From NCBI GenBank assembly GCA_015179045.1, contig WHUZ01000044.1, forward strand, positions 372,001-436,000: a DNA stretch of 64,000 nt, read 5' to 3'. A program made the position numbers and the translations under genes. Positions 19,483 through 30,739 of the stretch are shown here, one piece after another (the first letter of the stretch is position 1; the number at the start of each line of letters is the position of its first letter). This stretch comes from Kalaharituber pfeilii (taxonomy: Eukaryota; Ascomycota; Pezizomycetes; Pezizales; Pezizaceae). The notes under the pieces are model-generated. The model did no database searches, had not been told where the DNA came from, and saw nothing but the letters and a program-made list of their open reading frames with translations.

Positions 19483-20788
19483 GGAAACAAAGGACTGAGA
19501 TACTGGAGACACAAAATCGGCAAAGAGGACAGTCCAGAATGCCGGTGGTGCGGGGAGGGACTGGAGACCACCACACACATCATGACTATATGCAGGGTCT
19601 GGAAACAAAAATGGCCGGGGGGGCCAGGAGAACGATCTCCGAAACCCTCCTAGAGAAGGAGACAGAGACACGCTGCTGGAAATCCTGGAGTGGGTGGACC
19701 GATAATTTCTTGGCTCTCTTATTCACCGTTTGTTTCGCAGTTTTTCATTAAGGACTTCTGGAATGTTTCACCTCTCACCAGGACAATGGTCTTTTATTTC
19801 CTCATCTTCTCACTATCAATTTTCCTTATAAGGGACTCACATCTTTTCTTCTACTCTCAAATAACTAAACCTCGTCATAGCCCGTAGGGCGGCATACTGT
19901 GTTTCACCACATCTCGACGCACACCACAATTCGACGCACTTTCCGGCCAAAACTGAGCGAATGAGAACCTGTATATCCCCACGCACAGAACCTATTTTTC
20001 TATGTGCCTATCAGGAGGCTAAAAGCAAGCATCATTCTTCAGATCCTGCATCTCTACTTTAAAAAAAAAGTAGTTATGAATGAATTATATTTCTGCACAT
20101 TTTCACATAAGTCTTGGCATATATTTTTGCGCTAAAATTGCAGATATGGAAATCTACCCACTGCACCTGCAATTAATTCAATGAAAATATTTAAACATTT
20201 CATTTGGATAACCTATCCATATGGAGATATACATGAATGGTATCAACATAATCCTTGAAGTAATTATTGAGCTGTTCAAAATATTTTCATTCTCAGAGAA
20301 ATATTGCATATGAATAGTATCGGAAGAGCACCTGAAAATATATATCAGCATGCCAACTATGCAATATATCAAAATGGACTCAATAAAATCAAGTGAAATC
20401 AATATACAACTAGGGGAGGCCCTTTGATCACAAGACAATTGCCATTGGTGTGATAGTGCTGAAAAAGAGTAGTATGTTCAGTCCACTGAAATATTGTATG
20501 AGAATCCCATACAAATAGATGCCAAGACATTGTTACAAATTTCACGGTGCCATAATTCCTTGAGAATGCTTTCTTTGAGCAGGCAGAGGTGCTAAATATT
20601 TATGAAGAACAAGTATTTACTTAGTGTCTCTAAATAGCGCTTACAAAATTCTGCTCTAGTGGTTGAGGTACACGCTCTTCTGCGTGGCTAGTTTTGGTGG
20701 GAAAGTGCGTCGAATTGTGGTGTGCGTCGAGATGTGGTGAAACACAGTACGAGTAATGATATTAGAAAAGAAAAGAAAAAAAAAAAAA
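19483..20788 (+). mobile_element. LINE-delta/alpha 3' fragment split by a DNA element
   Basis: Encodes the C-terminal zinc finger (GNKGLRYWRHKIG, then CRWCGEGLETTTHI), a 3' UTR, then the first half of tail A (CTCGTCATAGCCCGTAGGGCGGCATA). This is interrupted by a TIR element (19897-20747) and continues with CGAGTAATGATATTAG and poly(A). The outer stem in this copy is CTCGT/ACGAG, a compensated variant. It is 5'-truncated directly against the poly(A) of the preceding LINE-gamma. Confidence 0.85.
19897..20747. mobile_element. Non-autonomous mariner-like element, perfect long TIRs
   Basis: The element is 851 bp. The first 43 bases (starting CTGTGTTTCACCACATCTC) are the exact reverse complement of the last 43. 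It is flanked by TA at 19895-19896 and 20748-20749, the usual Tc1/mariner/pogo target. The interior is AT-rich and has no convincing transposase frame, so it would need a transposase in trans. It is inserted exactly within the tail-A hairpin of a LINE. Confidence 0.88.
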
Positions 20789-20883
20789 AAAAAGCATGCT
20801 TGTGTACATTATGATGCTGTCCCTCAGGAGTTGAAAGAATTCGTGGTCGACCTAGAAGCGCCTGCGATCGCGCGTAATTCGGA

Positions 20884-21101
20884 TTTTTTTTTTTTTTTAT
20901 ATCATTACTCGCTTGCCGCCTGTCAGGCTATGGCGAGGTATTGGGATAAGTACATGGATGAGATATAGAGGTGTAGGGAAAAGGAAAAGGAAATAAGAAA
21001 TATGACTAAGATAAAAGCTACCGCTGCATCCTCCCTCCGTCCTCCCCCAGCATCTCCATCAGACTCTGGAGTTGATCTCCCTCTACTTCTCTTGGTTTTG
21101 G
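20884..21101 (-). mobile_element. LINE-delta, strongly 5'-truncated
   Basis: The minus strand has the last codons of ORF2 (LQSLMEMLGEDGG), a 3' UTR, tail A with the compensated inner stem GCCT/AGGC, and poly(A). A perfect 14-bp TSD, GCGCGTAATTCGGA, lies at 20870-20883 and 21102-21115. Confidence 0.92.
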
Positions 21102-21115
21102 GCGCGTAATTCGGA

Positions 21116-21970
21116 GCTCGCAGGTAGGCAGCTCGAATCCTTCAAATGGGCCTGTATGTGAAGGGCAAAGGGAGTGATATCCCTGTGGGGGTACCAGACG
21201 TGGGATTTTGTGCCATTCCACATGCCTAAATAGCTGATGTGGAGGGATGAATGATACTGTTACTGCCCAGCCAGAGCCAATGGCCAGTATCCCTAGTGGA
21301 CAACACTACATTCAAGCAGATCCACTAGGATGCTCTGTAGACAGATGCAATGCATTGCTGGCTGGATGTTCCCTGCTTTCGGGGACAGTGAAATGTCTCT
21401 GTCCAGTCACTTTTCTGACCCGATGTAAGTAGGGATAAGTAACGCTAGCTATATATATTCAAAGCGACCAGCTAATCAACTAGTACACACAACTAATGCG
21501 TCGACTCATGCTCACATCGTTATCCATTTCGGGGCCAGAGGACCTACTCCGATACTAGGGATCTACTTCCGTATCCTCCCCAACTATCATCCATGTGTGC
21601 AGAACAATGATTCTGAGTGTGATTGTAAACAATATCATCGCACTCTTGAATAGCTCGAAGTATAGTTAACTCCGCTTCAGCCACTTCAGCGCCAGTAGGT
21701 CCACAAGCAAAGTTCATACCTTTAGTCTTGGGGTTACGTGAGGTCGGTGTGCCAGATGCCGTTCGAGCTGTGTCCGGAAGCTGGTTCTGGGGAAGCCAAT
21801 ATAGTTATCGGGCAACTGGAGGTTTCCGGTGAGTTTGCAATGCTCCCATCATTCGTTTGAAAACTCTTGAATTTTATGTGCTGATACGCGAGGGTTGTGC
21901 TGCGAAATGGCTATGTCGGACAGAAGCTTAGGGATCACTGTTGAAAATGGTATAGTGCAACATCCAGTCT
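21116..21970. other. No gene recognised
   Basis: Mixed-composition sequence with short unrelated open frames. No domain, repeat or tail was recognised. Confidence 0.5.
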
Positions 21971-21974
21971 TTCC

Positions 21975-22094
21975 ACCACGTTCTGTCAGGGATCCATATA
22001 CCCGGGTCCGGTTAGAGCAGCTGCCTATCTATACTACGTATACGCTTGGTACACAATACCTCGCCATAGCCTATCAGGCGGCATGCGAGTAATG

Positions 22095-22136
<42 letters not shown>

Positions 22137-22698
22137 GTACACAATGTACCCTCCGGCCCTTCAGCTAGCCCAGATCGAGGCTGGCGAACCATACCTCGAC
22201 TGGGTTGCCCTCTACCCCCTCCTGCTTCCACCCTTTCTCCTCTGAGTCATCCCAGCACTGCCAGGTGACCAACTCACCGCCCTCCTTCTTTCTCTTGGGC
22301 CGCTCCAGCTCGACACACTCGAACACCACATGTTCTGCACTCCAAGCTGCTCCACGAGAGCACCGCGCCTCCTGTCCACTGATTTTCCTCCTCCACATGG
22401 CTCCGCCTTTCCCAGTCCGCAGCCAGGTGTAGTTGGCGAGGGCCCTTCTGCACCACTTCACGAACTTGCCCTTCCCGAACCCAGCTCGCTCCCTCTCCTC
22501 CTTTCTCTTTCGAACTAACTCCTGCCACAGACCGCCCCCAGTGGCCTGCCCATCGTACCTCATACATCTGGCCCCCTCTTTGGCCCTCTCATCTGTGATC
22601 TCATTGCCCTCTATCCCCACATTGGCCTTGACCCATGCAATCCTCACAGCTCTGGGATCCCTCAAGTTCCGCCGCCTTTCTGCCATGAGCTCTACCAC
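21975..22698 (-). mobile_element. LINE-gamma 3' fragment
   Basis: The minus strand runs from the end of RNase H (MVELMAERRRNLRD, then AWVKANVGIEGNE) through the C-terminal zinc finger (CSRGAAWSAEHVVFEC) to WFASLDLG and a stop at 22165. The 3' UTR continues to about 21975 and is interrupted by a tail-only element (22058-22133). The RNase H part is open. Its 5' end at 22698 joins a plus-strand ORF1-only copy directly, with no spacer. Confidence 0.85.
22058..22133 (+). mobile_element. Tail-only retroposon, tail A
   Basis: Two bases (AC), the hairpin CTCGCC...GCGAG with the compensated inner stem GCCT/AGGC, TAATGATATT and about 34 A. The TSD TTGGTACACAAT is perfect (22046-22057 and 22134-22145). 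It lies in the 3' UTR of a LINE-gamma. Confidence 0.95.
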
Positions 22699-23738
22699 CG
22701 GTTGGGAACACTACCATACACACTCTGGCCCATCACGCCTAGTCATAAGATTCGACAAGGGAACTAAGATGCAAGTCTGGGGAGGAAGGCCAAACGACCC
22801 CTCCCGAGTTGGCTTGGCGTCCCACCTGCCGCCCCCCCACCCACCACCCGAGACCCTGGGGTTTAGCCCCATCACCTACACAGCAACGGAGCCAACCATC
22901 ACCATAAACCGGGTCCCCCCCCCCCCCCCCCCCGAAGCCTTAGGCTTCTACCCGACAGTCACCACACACTCGGAGGAGCCGTGCGTAGAGACCGCGGCGA
23001 CATCGGGGTCACGACCAACAGCAGGAAGCGTAAGGGTAAGACCGCGTCGACTCAAGACCCATACGCATTCAAGCGCAGACTGGACGAAAGGGAAGCGGGA
23101 AAGATCGCTACCGCGCCAACAGTCCGGGCCGCGAGCACCACACGTACCGATGACACCCTCGCCGGTATCCCCACCGCACCAAAACCATCAACTCCCGAGC
23201 CTACCCAAGCTCAATGCCCAACACCCAAACGGAAAAACCCAGAACCCCCCCCCCCTCCCCTCCCCCGCCAACCACCTCCGACGCCACCACAACCTTAAAA
23301 GTCGGCATCGTCATACACGAGATAGCCCTGAGGAAGGATCTAGGGAAGGTCCAAAAATGGTTGGAGGAAGCCAACAAGGATCTACGGAAGACAACAGGGA
23401 TCCGTTGGCTCAAGAAGAAGCAGACACTGGTCGACGAGGGGAAAAAGACAAGCTCAACGGTAGTCTACTTAGAGAAAACTACCGAGGTCGGCAAAGTCAG
23501 GCTCGGAGGACGATGGCTGAGAGTGGACCAGTATGAATGGGACCGCGGACGGAAATAGGTGGTTAAGGTCCCCGTACATGCTGGGCTTTGGAGGACACTC
23601 CCACACCACCAGCGAGAGTCGTGGGCTTCATACATGTTATTTAGTTTAGATTATTTCCTTTCACTTATTCTTTATGTAACTAAACCTCGCCATAGCCCAC
23701 AGGGCGGCATGCGAGTAATGAGCTATAAAAAAAAAAAC
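22699..23738 (+). pseudogene. ORF1-only retroposon, 5'-truncated and frameshifted
   Basis: Begins inside the N-terminal region (RLVIRFDKGTK), then two copies of the proline-rich motif (ETLGFSPITY, EALGFYPTV). An unbroken run of about 18 C (22917-22934) lies between them, and the frame changes after it. A basic patch (SRKRKGK) follows. Another change in a C-rich stretch near 23260 leads to the RRM-like domain (VGIVIHEIALRKDLG, GIRWLKKK, GGRWLRVDQYE), which ends at 23558. A 3' UTR, tail A and a short poly(A) end at about 23738. No TSD was found, so the left junction may be a rearrangement. Confidence 0.82.
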
Positions 23739-24097
23739 CATCGACCTTCCCTATCAAAAGCGAAATTTGACGCTGGATTGTCTAAACGCGGGACTAATGC
23801 ATGGCCTGCATTCGTTCAGTGAAATTGTAATTCAACGCAAGTGCTATCATAGTCTCCAAAACCACGCCCTATTGAGCGATTAGAACACAATTAATGTACA
23901 ATTTGCAATACAATCAATACAGAGAAAATACTTTTATTAAAACGCTCAACTCATGCGATTAAATTACAAATAGTCACCATTCGATAAAATTTACCTAGTC
24001 ATTCCTCATAGGGAACTAGCCCTATCGTCTCCACCAGATCCTTAACCATTGTCCCCTCCCAAGACTTCGGCGTACCCACTTCTTAAGCTTTATATGA
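23739..24097. other. No gene recognised
   Basis: AT-rich sequence next to the 3' end of the ankyrin gene. Possible 3' flank; nothing specific seen. Confidence 0.4.
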
Positions 24098-24138
24098 TGC
24101 CCTGCCATGGCGAACAGCTGCAAGCGGGTAGCGTGAAA

Positions 24139-24167
<29 letters not shown>
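24098..24167 (+). mobile_element. Tail-only retroposon, tail B
   Basis: TG, the hairpin CCCTGCCATGGCGAAC to GCGGG, AGCGTGAAAT and about 29 A. The 11-bp TSD GCTTTATATGA / GCCTTATATGA (24087-24097 and 24168-24178) has one mismatch. It lies just downstream of the ankyrin gene stop codon. Confidence 0.9.
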
Positions 24168-24169
<2 letters not shown>

Positions 24170-24249
24170 CTTATATGACATGCTCAGGGCGCCCGCCACA
24201 CCCGCCACCTCTCCTCCAGTGTGCCAACATATCGTGCTCTCTCCGTCAC

Positions 24250-27200
24250 CTAGTTCGCTCTGCCCTCCGAGTTCAGAACTTCTGCGACTTCGCCATGTCC
24301 GCGTTCTCTCGCCAACATCAGTGGAGTTTTCCCCAAATTGCATCTCGCTGTCCTATCGGCTCCTCTAGCCAACAGCGCTTTCACAGCATTCACCTGTCCC
24401 TCTTGAGCAGCAAGGTGTAGTGCTGTCATTCCCTGCGCATTAATCTCTTCAATTTTCGCTCCCTCCTTCAACAGTAGCTTTACCACGTTATCGTGTCCCG
24501 CTATAGCAGCAAGGTGTAGTGCTGTCCTGCCCTGCGCATTAATCTCTTCAATTTTCGCTCCCTTCTCCAACAGTAGCTTTACCACGTCTTTGTGTCCATA
24601 GTACGCCGCCGATAGGAGCGCAGTCCGTTGCTCTTTGCCCTTCGCTTCCACGTCCGCCCCTCCAGCCAACAGCGCTTTCACAGCATTCACCTGTCCCCCT
24701 TGAGCAGCAAGGTGTAGTAGTGCTGTCCTGCCCTGCGCATTAATCTCTTCAATTTTCGCTCCCTTCTCGAACAGTAGATATACCACGTCTTTGTGTCCAT
24801 AGTACGCCGCCGATAGGAGCGCAGTCCGTTGCTCTTTGCCCTTCGTTTCCATGTCCGCCCCTCTATCCAACAGCGCTTCCACAGCATCCTTCTGTCCCGC
24901 TATAGCAGCAACGTGTAGTGCTGTCATTCCTTTCTTATCAACCACTTCAATATTCGCCCCTTTATCCAACAGCTGTTTTACTGCACCCGTCTCTCCCTCT
25001 TTGGCAGCATGGTGTAGTGCAGTCATGCCCATCGTATCCTTGGCCTCAATATCCGCCCCCTTCTCCAACAGGACCTCTACCGCTGTTGCCTTTCCAAGTT
25101 CAGGCGTAAGCTCCACTTTCTTGTCTGACTCTCCCTTACCCACGTACAGCGCTTTCACCATGTCTACCATCCGTTCTCCGGCTGCGTAGTGTAGTGCTGT
25201 CATTCCTTTCTTATCAACCACTTCAATATTCGCCCCTTTATCCAACAGCTGTTTTACTGCACCCGTCTCTCCCTCTTTGGCAGCATGGTGTAGTGCAGTC
25301 ATGCCCATCGTATCCTTGGCCTCAATATCCGCCCCCTTCTCCAACAGGACTTCTACCGCTGTTGCCTTTCCAAGTTCAGGCGTAAGCTCCACTTCCTTGT
25401 CTGACTCTCCCTTACCCACGTACAGCGCTTTCACCATGTCTACCATCCGTTCTCCGGCTGCGTAGTGTAGTGCAGTCATGCCCTGCGCATCCCTCGCTTC
25501 AATCATCGCCCCCTTGTCCAACAGGACCTCTACCATACTGAACTTTCCTATGCTAGCGGCGAGGTGTAATGCAGTAAATCTGTCTCCCCTGTCCTGTACT
25601 TCATGGTCAAGCTTTGCTTCCTTGTCGCTAAGTACAGTCACCAGGGTCTTGTCACCGGCCAAAACGGCCAAATGTAAAGCTGTACACCCCTTTTCGTCTT
25701 CATGGGACAGCTGTACATTTTGATGCTCCGGAGTAGTTTTCAGACAATGTTCAGCGCATGCCCTTTTTACTCCGCAGTCTTGATTCCCTATCAAACAAAG
25801 GTGCAAGGGGAGCCTGCGGGTTAGGTCACCGGCAAGCCTGTCAGCTCTTCTGTCTAACAACAGCTTCATCACTTTGGTAGATTTGTATAAAGCTGCTAGG
25901 TGAAGTGGTGAGTGTTTGGCGTTATCCACCACGCTTGGGTTTGCACCTGCTGTGAGTAGGTTGGACGTTATATCCTCATCCCCTCTAGCAGCTGCATAGT
26001 GAAGGGGAGTCATTCCATTCCGGCCATATTTCTCTACTTTGGCCTTCGCGCGGAGGAGATTGCGAATAAGAGAGAGATTTCCAAGCATTACGGCGTAATG
26101 TAGTGGTGTTAATCCAAGGATGTCTGGCGTGTTTGCTGACTGACGTAAAATATTAGCAGGAGGTTGTGGTCGTTCAGGACCATTCTCATCATCAGGGACT
26201 GCATAATGTAGCGGTGTTCGACCAAAGATGTCAGGTTTGGTAGGATACTGCCTTCCACGCTCGAATGATTGCAGCGAATCCGAACTAGGGTTCAGCGCTT
26301 CATAATGGTCGCCGGTGAACTGTAACGTAGGAGCTAGTTTCGTGAAGTCAGACTCCCATGCAGTTTTCGGCGTCTGTGGACCTAAGTTACACTTGCATTC
26401 TAGCTTGCCCCTCATAGACAACAAAAAATGCAGTTGCGCTAGCAATGAGTCTGGGAATTCTTCATTATGTAACTCTTTTGAGAGTGCATCAAATGGATTC
26501 ACGGCATCCTCATCGTCACTATAGGATCGACGCTCCAATTCGTAATCCCCTATTCCATCCGACAAGGAGTGGTAAAATCCTAAGACTACCGCTAGGGCCT
26601 TCACAGCCACTACATCATCCCAGCCGAAGGTCTTGAATGCGTTGAGGAGCTTTAGGTAAATTTTTCCAGCTTGTGAAAATTTCCCTTTTGACTCCAAAGG
26701 AAGGGCTTTCTCTCGTGCCCAACTATTCATGATCACAACCGTCAGTCTGCTGTCCAAAAAGGGTCGCACCTAATTGGTTTACCAACTTTATGACCTCGTC
26801 CACTTTTGGCAGGCTTCCGCATCGGCTAAATGCTGTTACGATCATGACATGTGCTTCTTTCGCGCTGCAAAGCCCGCCTCTTTCGGTACCTCGAGCCAAT
26901 TTTTCAAGTACACTATTCTCCAATTTTATGTTGAGGCCATGCATCCTATCGCTATTACCCTTCTCGATTACAGTGGTTTCATCGAAGTGTTGGATGCTGC
27001 TAGAAGCCGTTGCTAAGAATCTAGAAGCCGTTTCTAAGAATTGTGAAAATGCATGCATTGCACACATTGTCGACGTCGAACGGTAACTAAGCAAAGCGAT
27101 GGCAGTACAATGGTTATGATCATGTACGAAGTCAAAATCTTCAACCATGTGCGCCTGCTTGTAACTTAGCATTTTACCCTGCTGCCTTTTACCCTGCTGC

Positions 27201-29444
27201 CTTTTACCCTGAATTGCCTCTTTGAACTCCTCTGTAAACTTCTCTATGCTCCAGGTGTTAGTATTCCTTAAAATCTACACATTCAACACAGATTGTATAT
27301 GAATATGAAGGCCTACCAATACCACTCGTGCACCCATAAAAATCGTGGAAGAGTACATCTGAAACCGAGATGTAATCCTTTTTTTCCTTTGTGTTCCCAT
27401 CTAGACCTTCAAGTGAAACTTCGTAAAGCGGATACCTCTTATCTTTAATCCACCAGCAACAATCTCTCCAAAAGGCAACGCTTTTCTCTCCTAGCATGTG
27501 CACCTTCTTTCCACCCGATGGCTTCCCATCGAAAGCATAGAGCCACAACGATAGCATGGCCTCTAGTTGTGCTCTGTCCACCTTCCATAAGATGTCCTTT
27601 TTGAAACTAAAATTAATTGATTGGAGGTCGCGTTCTAAGCTCTCATCCAAAACCTTCGGGAACAAAGTGTTAGTGGCCTCGTCGGCGGCGTTACCCAAGG
27701 AATTTGCGGCCTCGGTGGCACTGCATTTCCAACCGGTTATCTCCGCTAGCCGCTTTCTAACATTAACTGTATCACGCGTGATTTCATCCCTGTTTGAGAA
27801 CAATAAGCTGTCAAAACTGACTCTGGTGACCCTCTCGCTGTCTTTTTTCCAGTACACAGCACTTTTGCCCCACATATCTTGCAGCCCTTCCCGATTCAAG
27901 TTTTCATTGCGCATCTTCTTCCAGAAATACCCATCACCGTTACGTTTAATGTCAGAATCATTATCATTCCCTAGTACCAATCTCGTCGCAAGCCAGTCGA
28001 GCTCGAACCCCTTGGGAAGTCTTGTTGCAATGGGGCATCGAGCAACATCAAATCTCACCCATGACCTTACAACCGTCATGACCACGGTCGCACCCAACTG
28101 TGCCATCGTCGCAGACCAGTGCAGTGCACGTAAGCCGGTTGCAAAGGCAAGAAATCCTAGTATGCTTATGAATGTCGCAAATACCACCATACCTTGTGTT
28201 GATAAAGGAGTAGGAATTCTTTCATCAGGACCGGTTTGATGTCCATATCCTGTTTGAGGATCCGATTCGACCTCCTCATCATGACTATATGAAACGTCGG
28301 CAGGATGAGAGGTCATGAAGAAATCTTTTTCGTCTTTGGCGAAGAGTATGAAGGAGTCGAAACTTTCATCACTCACAGTCTGTGCCTGCTGGACCCAAAA
28401 GAGACGGAATTTCTGCCCGTTAGTTGTTCTCCAGTACGTCTCCGTGGTGCTTTTCTCGACAATGTACGAACAAAGTAACATTCCAATTACTAAACACACA
28501 GTTCCAGCAATGGTGACAGACAGGCCTGACGAGATCGGTAATGGGCTGTTACGGTTTCTCTTTTGCAGGCTTGGGTGGTAAGCAACTAGAGTTTCAGCTA
28601 CCAGTACACCGCCTTGAAGAATAATCGCGAATACTGCCGTAGCCCATAATTCCAAGTCCGGGCGGCGACTAGCAAGATTGATGCTGATATTTGGAGGATA
28701 AGATGTACATGACGAGGATGTCGATGTTGATTCTGCAGTGAAGGTGCTGGGGGCGCCTTTCTCTGTGTCCCGTGGGGTACTTGCACAAGAACCCCTTAGT
28801 TTTTGAAGAAATTGGTTTATCCAGGGCGATGCTAATTGGATCCATTCCCGTCAGCTTCAGTCTCCAATATTTGTAAGCTTGCAATTAACGTGGAATATGA
28901 CGATACCTTGCTTCCTTCTTAGAAGTCCTTGCTTCTTTGCCTCTTCTAAATTATACAAACCGTACCTCTCTGGATTTTTTTCTCTTTCTTCAGGAAAATA
29001 CAGAATGCGTGCCATAGGTGCGGATCCCGCTACTCGCACAATTTGGGTGCCGTTCCAGAGTTCACACACGTCAGGAGACGTAGATGACATCAAATCAACC
29101 TCGACTGCACCTCTGCTCTCCCTAGCCCTCCCAATTGTTGCTTTCAACCGAGTCGGACCACTCACACGGATTGCGCTCACGACTGCAGTGATTACTCCGA
29201 GGGGAGCCATTGAAAAGATAATATTCTCTGACCAGCTCATTGTTCGGCTCATAAACTGAATGGTAACCTGCTCACCGAAAAGCGCCAGAAGTGGGCCCAG
29301 GTCAGAGATGAAGGTATCGGAAAAACCAGCAGCAGTTTCATCCGCATTATCTTGAGCTAGCGCCGGTTTGAACGTGCAAATCAAGGCTAAAACGCTGGAA
29401 GCCAACCGCCTACGGAGCGGAGTGTAGAGATTCCTAAAACTCAT
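24250..29444 (-). CDS. Membrane-anchored ankyrin-repeat protein, four exons
   Basis: Model: exons 29444-28907, 28831-27317, 27243-26787 and 26722-24250; about 1660 aa. Intron 1 (75 nt, GTATCG...TTAG) has a CTGAC branch. Intron 2 (73 nt, GTAGGC...ATAG) has TACTAAC. Intron 3 is uncertain: it needs a GTTGGT donor, otherwise a frameshift lies there. The start MSFRNLYTPLRRRLA gives a signal-like segment ending PALAQ. Exon 1 has the motif SDTFISDLGPLLALFGEQVT and SGPTRLKATIGRARESRGA, seen in a widespread ascomycete family of large ankyrin proteins. Further hydrophobic segments are LWATAVFAIILQGGVLVA, TIAGTVCLVIGMLLC and MVVFATFISILGFLAFA. The C-terminal 600 residues are ankyrin repeats (GMTALHYAA, VKLLLEKGA), so protein binding is likely. 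The substrate or partner is unknown. Upstream MKTAC (29615) is an alternative start. Confidence 0.85.
24910..25470. repeat. 276-bp tandem duplication in the ankyrin gene
   Basis: Two blocks with a 276-bp period (starting near 24918 and 25194) are almost identical in DNA. They encode a 92-residue block containing GKGESDKEVELTPELGKATA and GMTALHHAAKEGETGAV, with a Lys/Glu difference between copies. It adds almost three ankyrin units without changing the frame. Confidence 0.92.
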
Positions 29445-29615
29445 AGCAAGGACTATGTCGATATTTGGTGCTAACGATAATCGTTGACTTAATTGCTGCG
29501 TAGAGTAAGCCTGACGGGGTATTGGATATTGCTTAGGTTTGATGTATGACTGGATAAGCACAAAATGACCCCGATAGAAATACCATAAACGTGGGCTTAT
29601 GCAAGCCGTTTTCAA

Positions 29616-30051
29616 TGTTCAGAGGATGTAGGGGCTGATTGATGGAATAAATTGACCAGATATAAGGGTTGATCTGGAAATGGAGATTTGAGGTGACTGT
29701 ATTTCGAATACTCAGGTCCGGCAGAGATCGTTAGAGAAGGCAGAGAGGCATATGGGTAGTGACGGGGACCCGAGGGGGAAGGTTTCTGAGTGTTGGAGCT
29801 ATAATACGAATAGCGCTGAGAGTCTAGAGTGTAGGTGCTGTAATATGACCTAGTATATTCATCAGAGCCTCATGGTGTGCATTGTGGCAAGAGGGGCGGT
29901 CTAGAGCAGAGGGGGGTCTTGCGCACTCGCAGAGGACTAAGGATGGCCTTGATGAAGCTGCTGGAGTCGGTGGAAAGGACGGCGTGGGAGGGAGGGTGCC
30001 GAGTCTGTGATTGACTGCGAATTTAAACATCTTTCCTCTTTATGATAGGAT
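29616..30051. other. Upstream region of the ankyrin gene; no gene recognised
   Basis: Holds the likely promoter and 5' flank of the ankyrin gene. No clear core promoter element could be assigned. The short open frames show no domain. Confidence 0.4.
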
Positions 30052-30113
30052 CTCGTCATAGCCCGTGGGGCCGCACACGAGTAATGACAAAAGAAAAAAA
30101 AAAAAAAGAAAAA
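30052..30113 (+). mobile_element. Tail-A insertion
   Basis: A hairpin with the compensated outer stem CTCGT/ACGAG (CTCGTCATAGCCC, then GGGGCCGCACACGAG), TAATGACAAAAG and interrupted poly(A). No clear TSD was found, so an older insertion, or one with more 5' sequence, is possible. Confidence 0.7.
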
Positions 30114-30471
30114 GGTGCACATGTAGTAACAAACACTCTAGAAAATAAGCAATAGTTTTGACCAATCTGAAAATCCTCCGAAGAGAGATAGTGCTATGAA
30201 CTTGGCTCAGATACACGAACATAGCATCGTTGGCGTACAGGGCGGATGGTATTACGTTTGCACCCTAGGTACAGTATTGGCCAATCCAGCCCCAGCTTTG
30301 GTTAACCCCGTAAATTAATCTATGGCTGGCATTCACCAGTTGAATTTTCTGCGTTTTCGGTATTCCTGCTGCCACCCCATGACGATAAAGTAAGCAGATC
30401 ATTCTGTGCCCGTCCTTCACATTCGTTTCAACGGCGGTCACCCTTCAGTTACGCAGATCAGAAGCTAGGCA

Positions 30472-30536
30472 AACCCTACCATGGCGAACAGCAGCACGCG
30501 GGGTTACGTGAAATAAAAAAAAAATGTAAAAAAAAA
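30472..30536 (+). mobile_element. Tail-only retroposon, tail B
   Basis: AA, then CCCTACCATGGCGAAC...GCGGGG, TTACGTGAAAT and an A-rich end. Perfect 11-bp TSD GAAGCTAGGCA (30461-30471 and 30537-30547). It lies in gene-free sequence. Confidence 0.92.
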
Positions 30537-30739
30537 GAAGCTAGGCATAGTAACATGGTGTGGCCGATATTGTGGGTGTCTTGGCGATTGGGCTACCGCA
30601 TGCATGGGCGAAACCTGTCCCGACTTTTGGCAATACTGTACTTAGGATCTCTAAAAATTAAGTACACAGATATCTGGGGGACTCCAGACAATGGCTATGC
30701 ACCTTCGGTCGTGATGCTCACTAGCGTCGAAGGTAGGCG

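Noticed and set aside
20820..21150. tRNA-like sequence (CAGCTCGAATCC)
   Set aside because: The region is split by a LINE insertion and no cloverleaf with acceptor and anticodon stems could be drawn.
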